In this document: piece by piece, positions 1 to 7,511 of the stretch | Layout: every line of letters begins with the position of its first letter | Position numbering within the stretch: position 1 is the stretch's first letter | From: HGM20899 sp964615195 | GTDB lineage: Bacteria; Pseudomonadota; Gammaproteobacteria; Enterobacterales; Succinivibrionaceae | Length of the DNA: 12,624 bases | Reading direction: 5' to 3' | Assembly (NCBI GenBank): GCA_964615195.1 | Contig: CAZTNG010000067.1 | Location: 1-12,624, forward strand | Position numbers and translations under genes: made by a program | The notes under the pieces: model-generated | Seen by the model: the letters and a program-made list of their open reading frames with translations, nothing else | What the model was told of the DNA's origin: nothing | Database searches by the model: none

Positions 1-1320
1 TTTAATCGTGACTATAACAAAGAAGTATCTTCTATTATTGATAATATTGCAGAAAACAGAAAAGAAATAATTATTGAATGGTTTATATCTCATAATACAA
101 AAAACGAATTAAGTAAAAAATTTCGCGAATTTATTGATATGGATGAGCCTGAAAATAAGAAATATGCTGAAGAGATAGGTAAAAATCTAAATTCTAATGT
201 TTTCCATCAGACCTATATTCCTGCTCTGCGTAAGTCCTTATTAAATTCTAGTAGAAGATGGGTAGAAAATATAAAGCTGTTTTTGAGGCGTATTGAAGAA
301 CGAGAAATTACTTTTTTAAATTTAGATAGTTCTGATTTTGAACGTTCCATAAATATATTTTCAGCCCTCAATGAAGGTGGAACACCATTAGGTTTGTTTG
401 ATTTAGTAGTAGCACGCACAGCAATGGCGAATGAAAAAGGTTGTATAAAAAATACTATTCATGACATTTTTGTTGAAGCGATTGAAAAAAAAATAACAAT
501 TAAGTTAGATGGTGGAAATGAAGAATGCAATTTAAATAATATGAATCTTCTTGATGATGATAGTGTAAAACAGGTTGTTGCTGAACAATTGTTTATGATT
601 AATATAATCTGCTGTTTGCGTAGCTATAATTTTAATGTTTCGATAGCTGATTCATTGAAAGATCTACAAAAAGGTAGTTACACACCTAAAAATATTTTAA
701 AAATTAATAATCCTCAATATGAGATAAGAAAGTATTTTGAAGTTAGCGTTAAAGGTTTTGTTAGAACGCTTGCATTTTTAAATCAATATATAGGTTTAAA
801 AGAAATTAGTAATGTGCAATATACCAAAATGATTACGCCCATTACCATTTGTTTAATGCAGGATAGTGTTTGGAATAATGTAGTTAGTCTAAAAAAAATA
901 GAAGGATGGTATTGGTATACTGTATTTGCGGGTAGTTACAAAGCTGGTAGAAACTTAGATACTCAAAGTTTTAATGACATATTTAATTTGGCTAGATTGT
1001 TAGGCCTAATTAGTGATGAGTTTGTGCAACAAAAAATTGGTAATAATTATTATAGCTATTTTCAAAATATAAGAGATAAGAAAAATTGCGAAGTTCTAAA
1101 TTGTAATGAATATTCAGATGAGGATTCATTATTTGGTAAAAAAATTAATCCTAAACTTGAAAAAACATTAAAGCAATTTCAGGATAGAGGTTGTACCCAA
1201 ATTAACTTAATATCTAACAGTAAAAATAAAGTTGATGTTTCGTTCAGAAATCAATTTGATACTTTCCGTGATGAAGTGATTTCCTATATAAAAACTCAGT
1301 GTTTTAACATAAAGGATTAG
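1..1320 (+). CDS. DUF262 (GmrSD/SspE-like N-domain) protein, 5'-truncated
   Basis: The frame is open from base 1 to the TAG at 1318-1320, so the start lies upstream. An internal ATG at 139 exists but coding-like sequence precedes it. The diagnostic segment is the FSALNEGGTPL stretch at about 358-390, followed by a hydrophobic FDLVVARTAMA helix. This matches the 'iF..iN..G.pL...dL' block of DUF262, a ParB-like NTPase fold found in the type IV restriction enzyme GmrSD and in SspE. A later WYWYTVFAGSYKAGRN patch fits the helical region after DUF262. I see no DUF1524 HNH nuclease motif, so this would be a DUF262 protein without that nuclease domain. It sits 2 nt before the desulfurase gene, so it belongs to the same operon. 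By analogy with SspE it may sense modified or unmodified DNA; that role is inferred. Sure of the family, unsure of the function. Confidence 0.75.
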   Translation, partial: FNRDYNKEVSSIIDNIAENRKEIIIEWFISHNTKNELSKKFREFIDMDEPENKKYAEEIGKNLNSNVFHQTYIPALRKSLLNSSRRWVENIKLFLRRIEEREITFLNLDSSDFERSINIFSALNEGGTPLGLFDLVVARTAMANEKGCIKNTIHDIFVEAIEKKITIKLDGGNEECNLNNMNLLDDDSVKQVVAEQLFMINIICCLRSYNFNVSIADSLKDLQKGSYTPKNILKINNPQYEIRKYFEVSVKGFVRTLAFLNQYIGLKEISNVQYTKMITPITICLMQDSVWNNVVSLKKIEGWYWYTVFAGSYKAGRNLDTQSFNDIFNLARLLGLISDEFVQQKIGNNYYSYFQNIRDKKNCEVLNCNEYSDEDSLFGKKINPKLEKTLKQFQDRGCTQINLISNSKNKVDVSFRNQFDTFRDEVISYIKTQCFNIKD

Positions 1321-1322
1321 TC

Positions 1323-2465
1323 ATGGCAGGATATTTTGATACAGCGGCATCTTCTGGTAGACATTTAGATGTTGTAAAAGATACTATTTATAAGTTAATG
1401 AAAATTGATCAAGGAAGTCTTGGTAGAAATCAATGTTCATATTTGAATGTGGATGGATTAAGAGATTCTATAAAGCAAATTCTTGGAGTAGGTAATTCGT
1501 GGTCTATTTGTTTTTCAGCTAGTGCAACTGAAGCTTTGAATACTATCCTTAAAGGTATTTTTTATAAAGATGGAGAAATTGTTTTTCATACACCGTTTTG
1601 TCACAATTCTGTACTACGTCCATTATATTATTTGAAAAAAGAAAGACGTATTAATTTATTACAAATACCTTTTGAATCCTTTTTGTTAGATTGTTCAGCT
1701 TTTAGAGAATTGATTTCGTGTCAAAAACCACGATTAGTGGTATTCCCTGTAGTAGGCAATGTTTTTGGAAATGTGTTGCCATCAATAGAAATATGTAAAA
1801 TAATTCGAGAAATTTGTCCCCAAACTATTATTGTTGCTGATTGTGCCCAAGCTGCCGGGCTTATAGATTTATCTACAATTTCAATGTTTGTAGATTTTAT
1901 TGTATTTGCAGGACATAAAACTTTATTAGGTTTGCCTGGGTGCTCGGGTTTTGCTATGAGTGGCAGAGTTGTTCCCAATCCATTGATTCATGGCGGTAGT
2001 GGAATTGAATCAGAATCACATGATAATCCAATAAATCCACCAGAACGATACGAAGTAGGAACTAAAAATCTATATGCAATGGCGGCGTTAGATGCATCAG
2101 CTAAATGGATATTAAGTAAAGGTGTAGATAATTTATATATAGAGGAAAAGTCGAATAAACAAAAGTTACTAAATATTTTAGCTAAATATTCTTTTATACA
2201 TCCTATTCTTCCTATAGGTCAAAATCTAGAAGGTGTTGGTATTATCTCTGCTCTATCTGATTATCTAAGTGTTAGTGAGTTATCGCAAGTATTATTTGAG
2301 CATGGAGTGACAACGAGGTCTGGTTTTCAATGTGCCCCTTTAGCGCATAAGCATATAGGTACCGACGATGGAGGAACTATTCGTTTTAGTGTTAATGCAC
2401 TTACCACTGATGCTGATTTTGAAATGCTTAATGATGCATTAAATTTTGTTAGCGAGAACATTTAA
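1323..2465 (+). CDS. Cysteine desulfurase / class V aminotransferase (DndA/SspA-like role)
   Basis: This 380-residue, full-length PLP enzyme is expected to mobilise sulfur from L-cysteine as an enzyme persulfide. The PLP lysine is K199 in FAGHKT. The VADCAQAAG block supplies D173 and Q176 for cofactor contacts. The sulfur-accepting cysteine is C337 in RSGFQCAPLAH, followed by a GGTIRFS block. The RxGxxCAPxAH form is like group II (SufS-type) desulfurases and EF2568-type class V proteins, rather than the IscS-like loop of many DndA proteins. The start is ATG 1323 behind AAAGGA at 1311-1316. The gene begins 2 nt after the DUF262 stop and ends 2 nt before the helicase start, so it is co-transcribed and probably translationally coupled. 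The inferred job is sulfur donor for a DNA sulfur modification. A housekeeping SufS role is unlikely because no suf genes adjoin it. Confidence 0.85.
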   Translation: MAGYFDTAASSGRHLDVVKDTIYKLMKIDQGSLGRNQCSYLNVDGLRDSIKQILGVGNSWSICFSASATEALNTILKGIFYKDGEIVFHTPFCHNSVLRPLYYLKKERRINLLQIPFESFLLDCSAFRELISCQKPRLVVFPVVGNVFGNVLPSIEICKIIREICPQTIIVADCAQAAGLIDLSTISMFVDFIVFAGHKTLLGLPGCSGFAMSGRVVPNPLIHGGSGIESESHDNPINPPERYEVGTKNLYAMAALDASAKWILSKGVDNLYIEEKSNKQKLLNILAKYSFIHPILPIGQNLEGVGIISALSDYLSVSELSQVLFEHGVTTRSGFQCAPLAHKHIGTDDGGTIRFSVNALTTDADFEMLNDALNFVSENI

Positions 2466-2467
2466 AC

Positions 2468-4666
2468 ATGAGTTTACGCGATCTAAAATTAAAATATAAT
2501 TATAGAAGCAATATAGACAATTTTGCAGATGATTTTTTTAATCCTATTCTTGCGCAAACAGTAGTTTATCGTCGAGCAACAGGGTATTTTTCGTCTTCTG
2601 TATTTAATGAAATAGGCTCATCTCTAGAAGAAATTGCTATAAGAAACGGTCATATTCGAATTATATGTTCACCACATATATCAGACATGGATGAAAAAGC
2701 TATTCGATTGGGTTACCAATTGAGAGGAAAAGATATATTCTCAGAAATTATTTGTGATAATTTGTGTGATGAATTAAATAATATTACATGTGACAAACAT
2801 GTATTAGATGATGTTTGTAGATTAATTGCCTTAGGGATTCTTGATATAAAATTGGCAATGACTGATGATTATGGATTGTATCATGAAAAAATTGGAGTGT
2901 TTACAGATTCTAATAATAATATGATTTCATTTTCTGGGTCAGTAAATGAGACAGAAGCTGGACTTAAAAAGAATTTAGAATCTTTTGAAGTATTTTGTAG
3001 TTGGACTAGTGATGAAACCTTTTGTCGTGTAAAAAACCACAAAGAATACTTTGATAGATTATGGAATGATAATGAAAAGGGAATGATTGTTTTTGAGATT
3101 CCCAAGTTAAAGCATGAGTTTATAAAAAAATTTCGGCAAAAATCAAATCTGAGTGATGAAAGATGGTTACGCGAATTAATCTCTCAAAGATCTAACAAAA
3201 AAAAATCAGATGAATGTTCTAAAGTATGGATGGTACCAGAATATATAAAATATCGCGAATATCAATTAGAGGCTGTTAAAAAATGGGAAGAGAACAACTT
3301 TAATGGAATATTTGAAATGGCTACAGGTACAGGTAAGACTTTAACGGCATTATTAGCCATAGTTGAGCTGTATAATTCATTGGATAGAAGTGAAGGGCTA
3401 TTTGTTGTTATAGTATGTCCTTATCAACATTTAGTTGAACAATGGTGTGAAGATCTTAAAAATTTTGGTATTAATCCTGTTGTAGGTCACAGTGACTCAA
3501 AACAAAAAAAATGGAAAACAAATTTAAAAAATTCAATTTTAGCTATAAGTAATACAAACAATAGAAATTGCTTTATTACAACCAACGCTTCTTTATGTTC
3601 AAAAGATGTTCATAAATATCTTTGTGCACTAACGAATAATGAACAAAACTTAATAGTCATAGATGAAGCTCATAATGTAGGCGCATCAGGAATCAGAATT
3701 AAATTAGAAGAATTAGCTGTAGCTTTTAAATATCGCCTTGCATTATCAGCAACATTAGATCGTCATAATGATATAGATGGAACTAAATTTCTTAGAGATT
3801 ATTTTGGGAAAACATGCATATCTTATGGTATGGATGAAGCGATTAAACAAAAAATGCTTACTGAATATTATTATTACCCTTGCGTGGTTAGTTTAACAGC
3901 AGATGAACGTCAGCAATATGAGGAATTAAGTTTAGAAATATCCAAATGTTTAATAAAAGAAAAAAATGGTAAAACCAAATTAAATAAATATGGGAAGATC
4001 CTTTGTTTAAACAGGGCAAGAATTATCGCATGTGCGAAAAATAAACTTAATGAACTTCGAAGTATTATTGATAAAAATAACTTACAAAATGAGAATGACA
4101 TCCTTGTATATTGTGGAGTGGGGTCCTCTTATTCCGATGATGATAATAATATTTGTGACAATCAAATCAATAGTGTTACTAAAATTATGGGTAATGAATT
4201 TGATATGAAAGTTACAACTTTTACAGCAGTAAACACGATGGATGAACGTCATAAAATTATTGCAGATCTTGAAAGTAAAAAATTACAGGCAATTGTGGCA
4301 ATTAAGTGTTTGGATGAAGGTGTAAATATACCGTGTGTTAAAACTGCTGTAATTATGGCGAGTACTACAAATCCAAAAGAATATGTTCAGAGACGAGGTC
4401 GTGTTCTACGATTGTTTCCAGGAAAAGAACATGCTGTGATTTTTGACATGATAACTTTACCTTATGGAATTGATGAAATTGATTTTTTACATAAAGAAGA
4501 TAGAAGAAGCTTTTTGGGATTAATAAAAAATGAATTAATTAGATGTAATGAATTTTCTCGCTTAGCGCGAAATCATTGTGAGGGTCATAAGTTATTATTA
4601 AAGCTTGCGGAAGACTTTAATTTACAAGAAAAAGATTTAAACAATTTTGTAAATACTGAAGAATAA
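2468..4666 (+). CDS. PLD-nuclease / superfamily II DEAH helicase, Dnd-associated restriction type
   Basis: This 732-residue fusion probably binds DNA, translocates with ATP and cleaves. An N-terminal phospholipase-D-like nuclease half (about 1-215) has H139 and K141 in YHEKIGVF and a GSVNET block at 157-162. A single HxK copy implies dimerisation. A superfamily II core follows: Q-like YREYQ at 262-266, Walker A ATGTGKT at 285-291, DEAH at 399-402, SAT at 427-429, a LDEGVNIP block near 615-622 and motif VI QRRGRVLR at 641-648. The opening MSLRDLKLKYNY and YRRATGYFSS are typical of a PLD-helicase family that annotators link to phosphorothioation islands as a restriction enzyme; I make that link from memory. 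The gene begins 2 nt after the desulfurase stop, with only a weak GAGAA at 2454-2458 as ribosome site, which suggests coupled translation. Domain calls are secure; the target DNA is inferred. Confidence 0.85.
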   Translation: MSLRDLKLKYNYRSNIDNFADDFFNPILAQTVVYRRATGYFSSSVFNEIGSSLEEIAIRNGHIRIICSPHISDMDEKAIRLGYQLRGKDIFSEIICDNLCDELNNITCDKHVLDDVCRLIALGILDIKLAMTDDYGLYHEKIGVFTDSNNNMISFSGSVNETEAGLKKNLESFEVFCSWTSDETFCRVKNHKEYFDRLWNDNEKGMIVFEIPKLKHEFIKKFRQKSNLSDERWLRELISQRSNKKKSDECSKVWMVPEYIKYREYQLEAVKKWEENNFNGIFEMATGTGKTLTALLAIVELYNSLDRSEGLFVVIVCPYQHLVEQWCEDLKNFGINPVVGHSDSKQKKWKTNLKNSILAISNTNNRNCFITTNASLCSKDVHKYLCALTNNEQNLIVIDEAHNVGASGIRIKLEELAVAFKYRLALSATLDRHNDIDGTKFLRDYFGKTCISYGMDEAIKQKMLTEYYYYPCVVSLTADERQQYEELSLEISKCLIKEKNGKTKLNKYGKILCLNRARIIACAKNKLNELRSIIDKNNLQNENDILVYCGVGSSYSDDDNNICDNQINSVTKIMGNEFDMKVTTFTAVNTMDERHKIIADLESKKLQAIVAIKCLDEGVNIPCVKTAVIMASTTNPKEYVQRRGRVLRLFPGKEHAVIFDMITLPYGIDEIDFLHKEDRRSFLGLIKNELIRCNEFSRLARNHCEGHKLLLKLAEDFNLQEKDLNNFVNTEE

Positions 4667-4688
4667 TTTACATAATAAATATTTATAA

Positions 4689-4901
4689 ATGGAATATAAA
4701 ACTATGGAAAATGATGATCAAAGTACAAATATTGATGATGATTTAATTGATACAATTGTTGATGAGATCAAAAAACAAGAGATAAACAATTTAGCTCCTA
4801 ATATTGTTAATAATAATAATAACAAGCCTGATAAGGAAATGATTTCACTTATACGAAAAATTATTAATACAAATTTAGGAGATAAGTATGGAAATAACTA
4901 A
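4689..4901 (+). CDS. Small acidic protein upstream of the DndD-like gene
   Basis: This 70-residue protein belongs to no family I recognise. It is acidic at the N-terminus (ENDD, IDDDLID), carries an asparagine run in the middle and ends in a predicted helix, MISLIRKIINTNLGDKY. There are no cysteines, signal peptide or membrane segment. The start could be ATG 4689 or the in-frame ATG 4704; neither has a strong ribosome site, although GGA at 4691-4693 would serve the second. It begins 22 nt after the helicase stop, and its last 14 nt overlap the start of the DndD-like gene in another frame. The ribosome site of that gene lies inside this one. This arrangement suggests translational coupling and perhaps a partner of the ATPase. 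It is likely real because of that overlap, but unproven. Confidence 0.55.
   Translation: MEYKTMENDDQSTNIDDDLIDTIVDEIKKQEINNLAPNIVNNNNNKPDKEMISLIRKIINTNLGDKYGNN
4877..4882 (+). promoter_or_regulatory. Ribosome binding site for the DndD-like gene
   Basis: AGGAGA lies 5 nt before ATG 4888, inside the end of the 70-residue gene. It fixes the start of the DndD-like protein and supports coupling of the two genes. Confidence 0.7.
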
Positions 4902-6369
4902 AATTACATTAAAAAATTTTAGACAATTTGAGGGAAATCATATTATAGATTTATCTACTAATTTAGATGATGTAGACCAAAAAGTAATTTTTGTAGATGG
5001 AGACAATACTACAGGTAAAACTACATTAGAGAAAGCTTTTTTATGGTGTTTCTTTGGTGGTGAGTATGATTTGTTTGATGATAAGCTGTTATTAAGTAAA
5101 AATATCCAAAAAAAGATGCTTGATGATGAGTGTGAAAATGATGAAAAAGAAACATTTGTAGTTATTGAATTTAAAAATAAAGATCAATCTTGTACTTTAA
5201 CAAGAAAACAAAGATATTGTATAAAAAATAAAGCAAAGCGAGAGGTTTGTCCTGAATCGAATGTTGAAAATTACCTTAAATTAAATGTAAATTATAAGAA
5301 TGAGTATGGATGTGCTAAAAATTATGATCCTGTAGACTTAAATGCGCAAACAACGATTAATAAACTCATACCTAAAGAATTAGCTGATTATTTTTTCTTT
5401 CAAGGCGAAGGTATAACAAAGATAGCTAAAAGTGTAAACAAAAGCTTGAATAACAGTGATGAACCAAACGAAGAATTTAAGAAAGCTGTAGAGAAAATTG
5501 TTGGTTTAGAGTATCTAAATAAGGCTATTAGACATTTAGGTGAAAAAAAGAAAGGTGTCATAGATTTAATTAATAATGAGATTAAAAAAAGAGGTAAACA
5601 AAATAACATACTAGAAGATCTTTATAAAAAAATTGAAGAAGAAGAAAAATCTATAGAAAAAAATAACGAAAAAATTAGTGTGTGTAACAAAGAAATATCA
5701 CAATATGAATCTGTAATTCGCAATAATGAAAGCGAATTTATGAAATTAGAAGAAAATAAAGTTATAGCTGAGAAGATTAATAGTGCTAGAAAAAATCTCG
5801 ATACTATAAAATCTGATATTGATAATTGTTTTAAAAATATAAAAAATGAATTTAATTTAGAAAAAACAAAAAAATGGATACTAAGTAAGCTGTGTAATGG
5901 TATTGAAGAAAATAAAATTTTAGGTAGTACATCTAATTTAGATGCATCAGTAGAATTTATAGATTCTTTACTAGATTGTGGAAAGTGTATTTGTGGAAGA
6001 GAACTAACAGAAGAAGATATTTCATTTTTTAAAAAAATGAAAAATTCATTAAAAAGTCAAGAATTTACAAATTTAATAAATCTTTTTAAGATTCAAATTT
6101 CAGAAGTTAAAAATAACGGTTTTACATTAGATGAAATAGAAAGTTATAAAACTAAAATTTCTGAAAAATATACTAAATATCGAGAAATTCAAAATGAATT
6201 AGAAAACTATGATGAGAGTGTTTTTGCTTCTAATGATTCAAAGAGAACAAAGTTAAAAGAAGAAGAAAATAACGCAAAAGAAAGCATCGAATATCATAAG
6301 ACAGAATTAGCAATGTTGCTTGAAAAAAATAAAAAATCTAAATCAAACTTGGAAAATTATAAAAATTAA
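4888..6369 (+). CDS. DndD-like ATPase, N-terminal half up to the premature stop
   Basis: This gives 493 residues as read. The N-terminal MEITKITLKNFRQFEG start is typical of SMC/Rad50 ATPases. The P-loop is GDNTTGKT at 38-45. KELADYFFFQGEGI at about 163-176 matches the 'yFfFdGE' block that characterises DndD-like proteins. A lysine- and glutamate-rich coiled coil runs from about 215 to 345. CGKC at 364-367, within DCGKCICGREL, is a zinc-hook-like cysteine motif at the turn. The returning arm continues to residue 493, where it is cut. The product alone lacks the ABC signature and Walker B, so it cannot form a complete ATP site by itself. The start at 4888 is well supported by AGGAG. It lies directly downstream of, and overlaps, the 70-residue gene. 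Confidence 0.8.
   Translation: MEITKITLKNFRQFEGNHIIDLSTNLDDVDQKVIFVDGDNTTGKTTLEKAFLWCFFGGEYDLFDDKLLLSKNIQKKMLDDECENDEKETFVVIEFKNKDQSCTLTRKQRYCIKNKAKREVCPESNVENYLKLNVNYKNEYGCAKNYDPVDLNAQTTINKLIPKELADYFFFQGEGITKIAKSVNKSLNNSDEPNEEFKKAVEKIVGLEYLNKAIRHLGEKKKGVIDLINNEIKKRGKQNNILEDLYKKIEEEEKSIEKNNEKISVCNKEISQYESVIRNNESEFMKLEENKVIAEKINSARKNLDTIKSDIDNCFKNIKNEFNLEKTKKWILSKLCNGIEENKILGSTSNLDASVEFIDSLLDCGKCICGRELTEEDISFFKKMKNSLKSQEFTNLINLFKIQISEVKNNGFTLDEIESYKTKISEKYTKYREIQNELENYDESVFASNDSKRTKLKEEENNAKESIEYHKTELAMLLEKNKKSKSNLENYKN
6367..6369 (+). other. In-frame TAA splitting the DndD-like gene
   Basis: Codons around it read AAA AAT TAA ATA GAT GAA GAA in the frame of the 4888 start. The sequence after it stays coiled-coil-like (IDEECKKSEETKQ) and runs on to the expected C-terminal lobe. 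TAA also ends several intact genes in this window, so a reassigned code is unlikely. Confidence 0.85.
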
Positions 6370-6408
6370 ATAGATGAAGAATGTAAAAAGAGTGAAGAAA
6401 CAAAGCAA

Positions 6409-6906
6409 TTGATTCATGAATATAATTATGCTTGTGCTGTACTTAAAAAATTACAAGATGAATATGAATCTGAGTCTCTAAATACTCGAGAGAAATTTAC
6501 AAATAAGATAAATGAATTATTCGGAAATGTATTTGAAAGTGAACTGAGGTTAGAAGTAAGTGAAAAATATGATTTAAAACTTATAAACTCAAAAACAAAT
6601 GAAAGAATTGACAATTCTGAAGGACAGGGCGATGTTATTGTATTTTGTTTCATAACTGCAATACAGTATATGACTTTTGATGATGGTATTAATTATCCTC
6701 TAATAATGGATGCTCCATTTTCAAATTTAGACAAAGATCGTATCCGCAAAGTTTGTAACATGCTTGCTGACAATTTTCAACAATTGGTGTTATTTATAAA
6801 CAATGTCGGTGGTGAGGTAGCTCGTGAAACTTTACAAAATCATATATGTAAAACTTATTCTTTGAAAAAATTAAGTGATGTTATGACTGAAATTATAGAA
6901 TACTAA
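6409..6906 (+). CDS. DndD-like ATPase, C-terminal half downstream of the stop
   Basis: The first plausible restart after the stop is the TTG at 6409; the open frame itself resumes at 6370. From TTG it is 165 residues. It opens with the end of the coiled coil, then an ABC-signature-like NSEGQGD at about residues 69-75. The Walker B/D-loop block LIMDAPFSNLD is near 98-108 and a VLFINN strand near 127-132. These are the elements missing from the first half. No strong ribosome site precedes the TTG; only a weak purine stretch is present. Separate N and C halves of Rad50-type ATPases can associate when both are made, so a split functional enzyme is possible in principle. Simple inactivation is more likely. 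It ends 12 nt before the next gene. Confidence 0.55.
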   Translation: MIHEYNYACAVLKKLQDEYESESLNTREKFTNKINELFGNVFESELRLEVSEKYDLKLINSKTNERIDNSEGQGDVIVFCFITAIQYMTFDDGINYPLIMDAPFSNLDKDRIRKVCNMLADNFQQLVLFINNVGGEVARETLQNHICKTYSLKKLSDVMTEIIEY

Positions 6907-6918
6907 AGGGTAAATATT

Positions 6919-7392
6919 ATGTACGATAAAGGTAAAAAATTTTTAGGAAGCTTTGGAACGTATATTAAAGATTTAGTCGTTTCATATGAGTATTTTCCTC
7001 GCAATACAGATGTGTTAAGCCTTGCTCCAATGATAGGTTATATTTATGCCACTAGATGTAGTGATGACATTTCAGAACAGTCAAATAATGCGGATGATAC
7101 TAAACAAATTAGTGGGGAACAGGTAGAACATGATCATCTTGATTTTGTATTAAGGGTTATTGCTCTAAGAGAGTGTAAAAATTTTACATCAGATCAAGAC
7201 ATGGAAGATTTTAGAAAAATGATTTTTAGCAAAAATTTTGATAAAAATTCTATATCAGAATTTGAACAGTATACAAATGGAGGCTTAAAAATAATGCATG
7301 ACAAATTATGCAAAGATGTTGATCCTTCGTCTGCATTTGAAAAATCTATGAAAATGTGTCAGTTATTAGAGGAAATAAATTCACGTATTTAG
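6919..7392 (+). CDS. Unrecognised 157-residue protein, last gene of the Dnd-like operon
   Basis: I do not recognise the family. The protein is soluble-looking, with no signal peptide or clear membrane segment. An N-terminal portion FLGSFGTYIKDLVVSYEYF and a LSLAPMIGYIYATRC segment look alpha-helical. A polar, acidic loop follows (about 49-70), then HDHLDFVLRVIALREC and further helices to the end. No catalytic motif stands out. The start ATG 6919 follows AAAGGG at 6905-6910, and the gene begins 12 nt after the DndD-like stop, so it is co-transcribed. In dnd operons DndE usually follows DndD, but this protein is longer and I see none of the DndE features I know. It may be a functional counterpart or a partner of the ATPase; that is inference from position only. 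Confidence 0.65.
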   Translation: MYDKGKKFLGSFGTYIKDLVVSYEYFPRNTDVLSLAPMIGYIYATRCSDDISEQSNNADDTKQISGEQVEHDHLDFVLRVIALRECKNFTSDQDMEDFRKMIFSKNFDKNSISEFEQYTNGGLKIMHDKLCKDVDPSSAFEKSMKMCQLLEEINSRI

Positions 7393-7483
7393 TTGTATTT
7401 ATGCTTTAAAATCAATTTTAATAAAATTTTGTGTGTTAGTTTAAATTATACATTTACATTAAAAATACCAGAAAAAAGTGCAG

Positions 7484-7501
7484 TAACCATTAACCATTAA
7501 C
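7484..7501. repeat. Tandem 7-bp repeat TAACCAT
   Basis: TAACCAT is present twice head to tail (7484-7490 and 7491-7497) and is followed by a partial third copy, TAAC. It lies in the 119-bp gap between the two convergent operons. Confidence 0.7.
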
Positions 7502-7508
7502 TATGGTT
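7492..7508 (+). terminator. Weak hairpin between convergent operons
   Basis: AACCAT (7492-7497) pairs with ATGGTT (7503-7508) across a 5-nt loop, and T-rich sequence TTATTATT follows on the + strand. The stem is only 6 bp, so this is a weak candidate for ending the + operon. The rest of the 7393-7511 gap shows no gene. Confidence 0.3.
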
Positions 7509-7511
7509 TTA

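Larger units (their letters stand above)
4888..6906 (+). pseudogene. DndD-like Rad50/SMC-type ATPase, interrupted by one in-frame stop
   Basis: Reading this frame through gives 672 codons before the final stop, with one TAA at codon 494 (6367-6369). Without it the product would be about 671-672 residues, the usual size of DndD. The two sides of the stop are in the same frame, with no shift and no missing domain. The left side gives Walker A, the upper coiled coil and the hook. The right side gives the ABC signature and Walker B. DndD is the ATPase of DNA phosphorothioation; DndD-like proteins also serve other defence systems, so the exact subfamily is inferred. A single substitution, for example from AAA, GAA or CAA, explains the stop. 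Alternatives are a sequencing error, stop readthrough or two separately made halves. I regard this as a recent nonsense mutation unless shown otherwise. Confidence 0.7.

Noticed and set aside
213..419. Short open frames opposite or inside the large genes, such as this one and those at 1721-1978, 5400-5609 and 11478-11675
   Set aside because: Each lies wholly within a gene with clear motifs on the other strand, has no ribosome site I can support, and shows low-complexity composition.
6367..6369. Stop reassignment or programmed recoding at the DndD-like TAA
   Set aside because: TAA ends several intact genes here (for example at 2463-2465 and 4899-4901), and no recoding structure is evident after it.
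7476..7486. Pasteurellaceae-type DNA uptake sequence
   Set aside because: AAAGTGCAGT differs from the AAAGTGCGGT core at one base, and I noticed no perfect copy elsewhere in the window.
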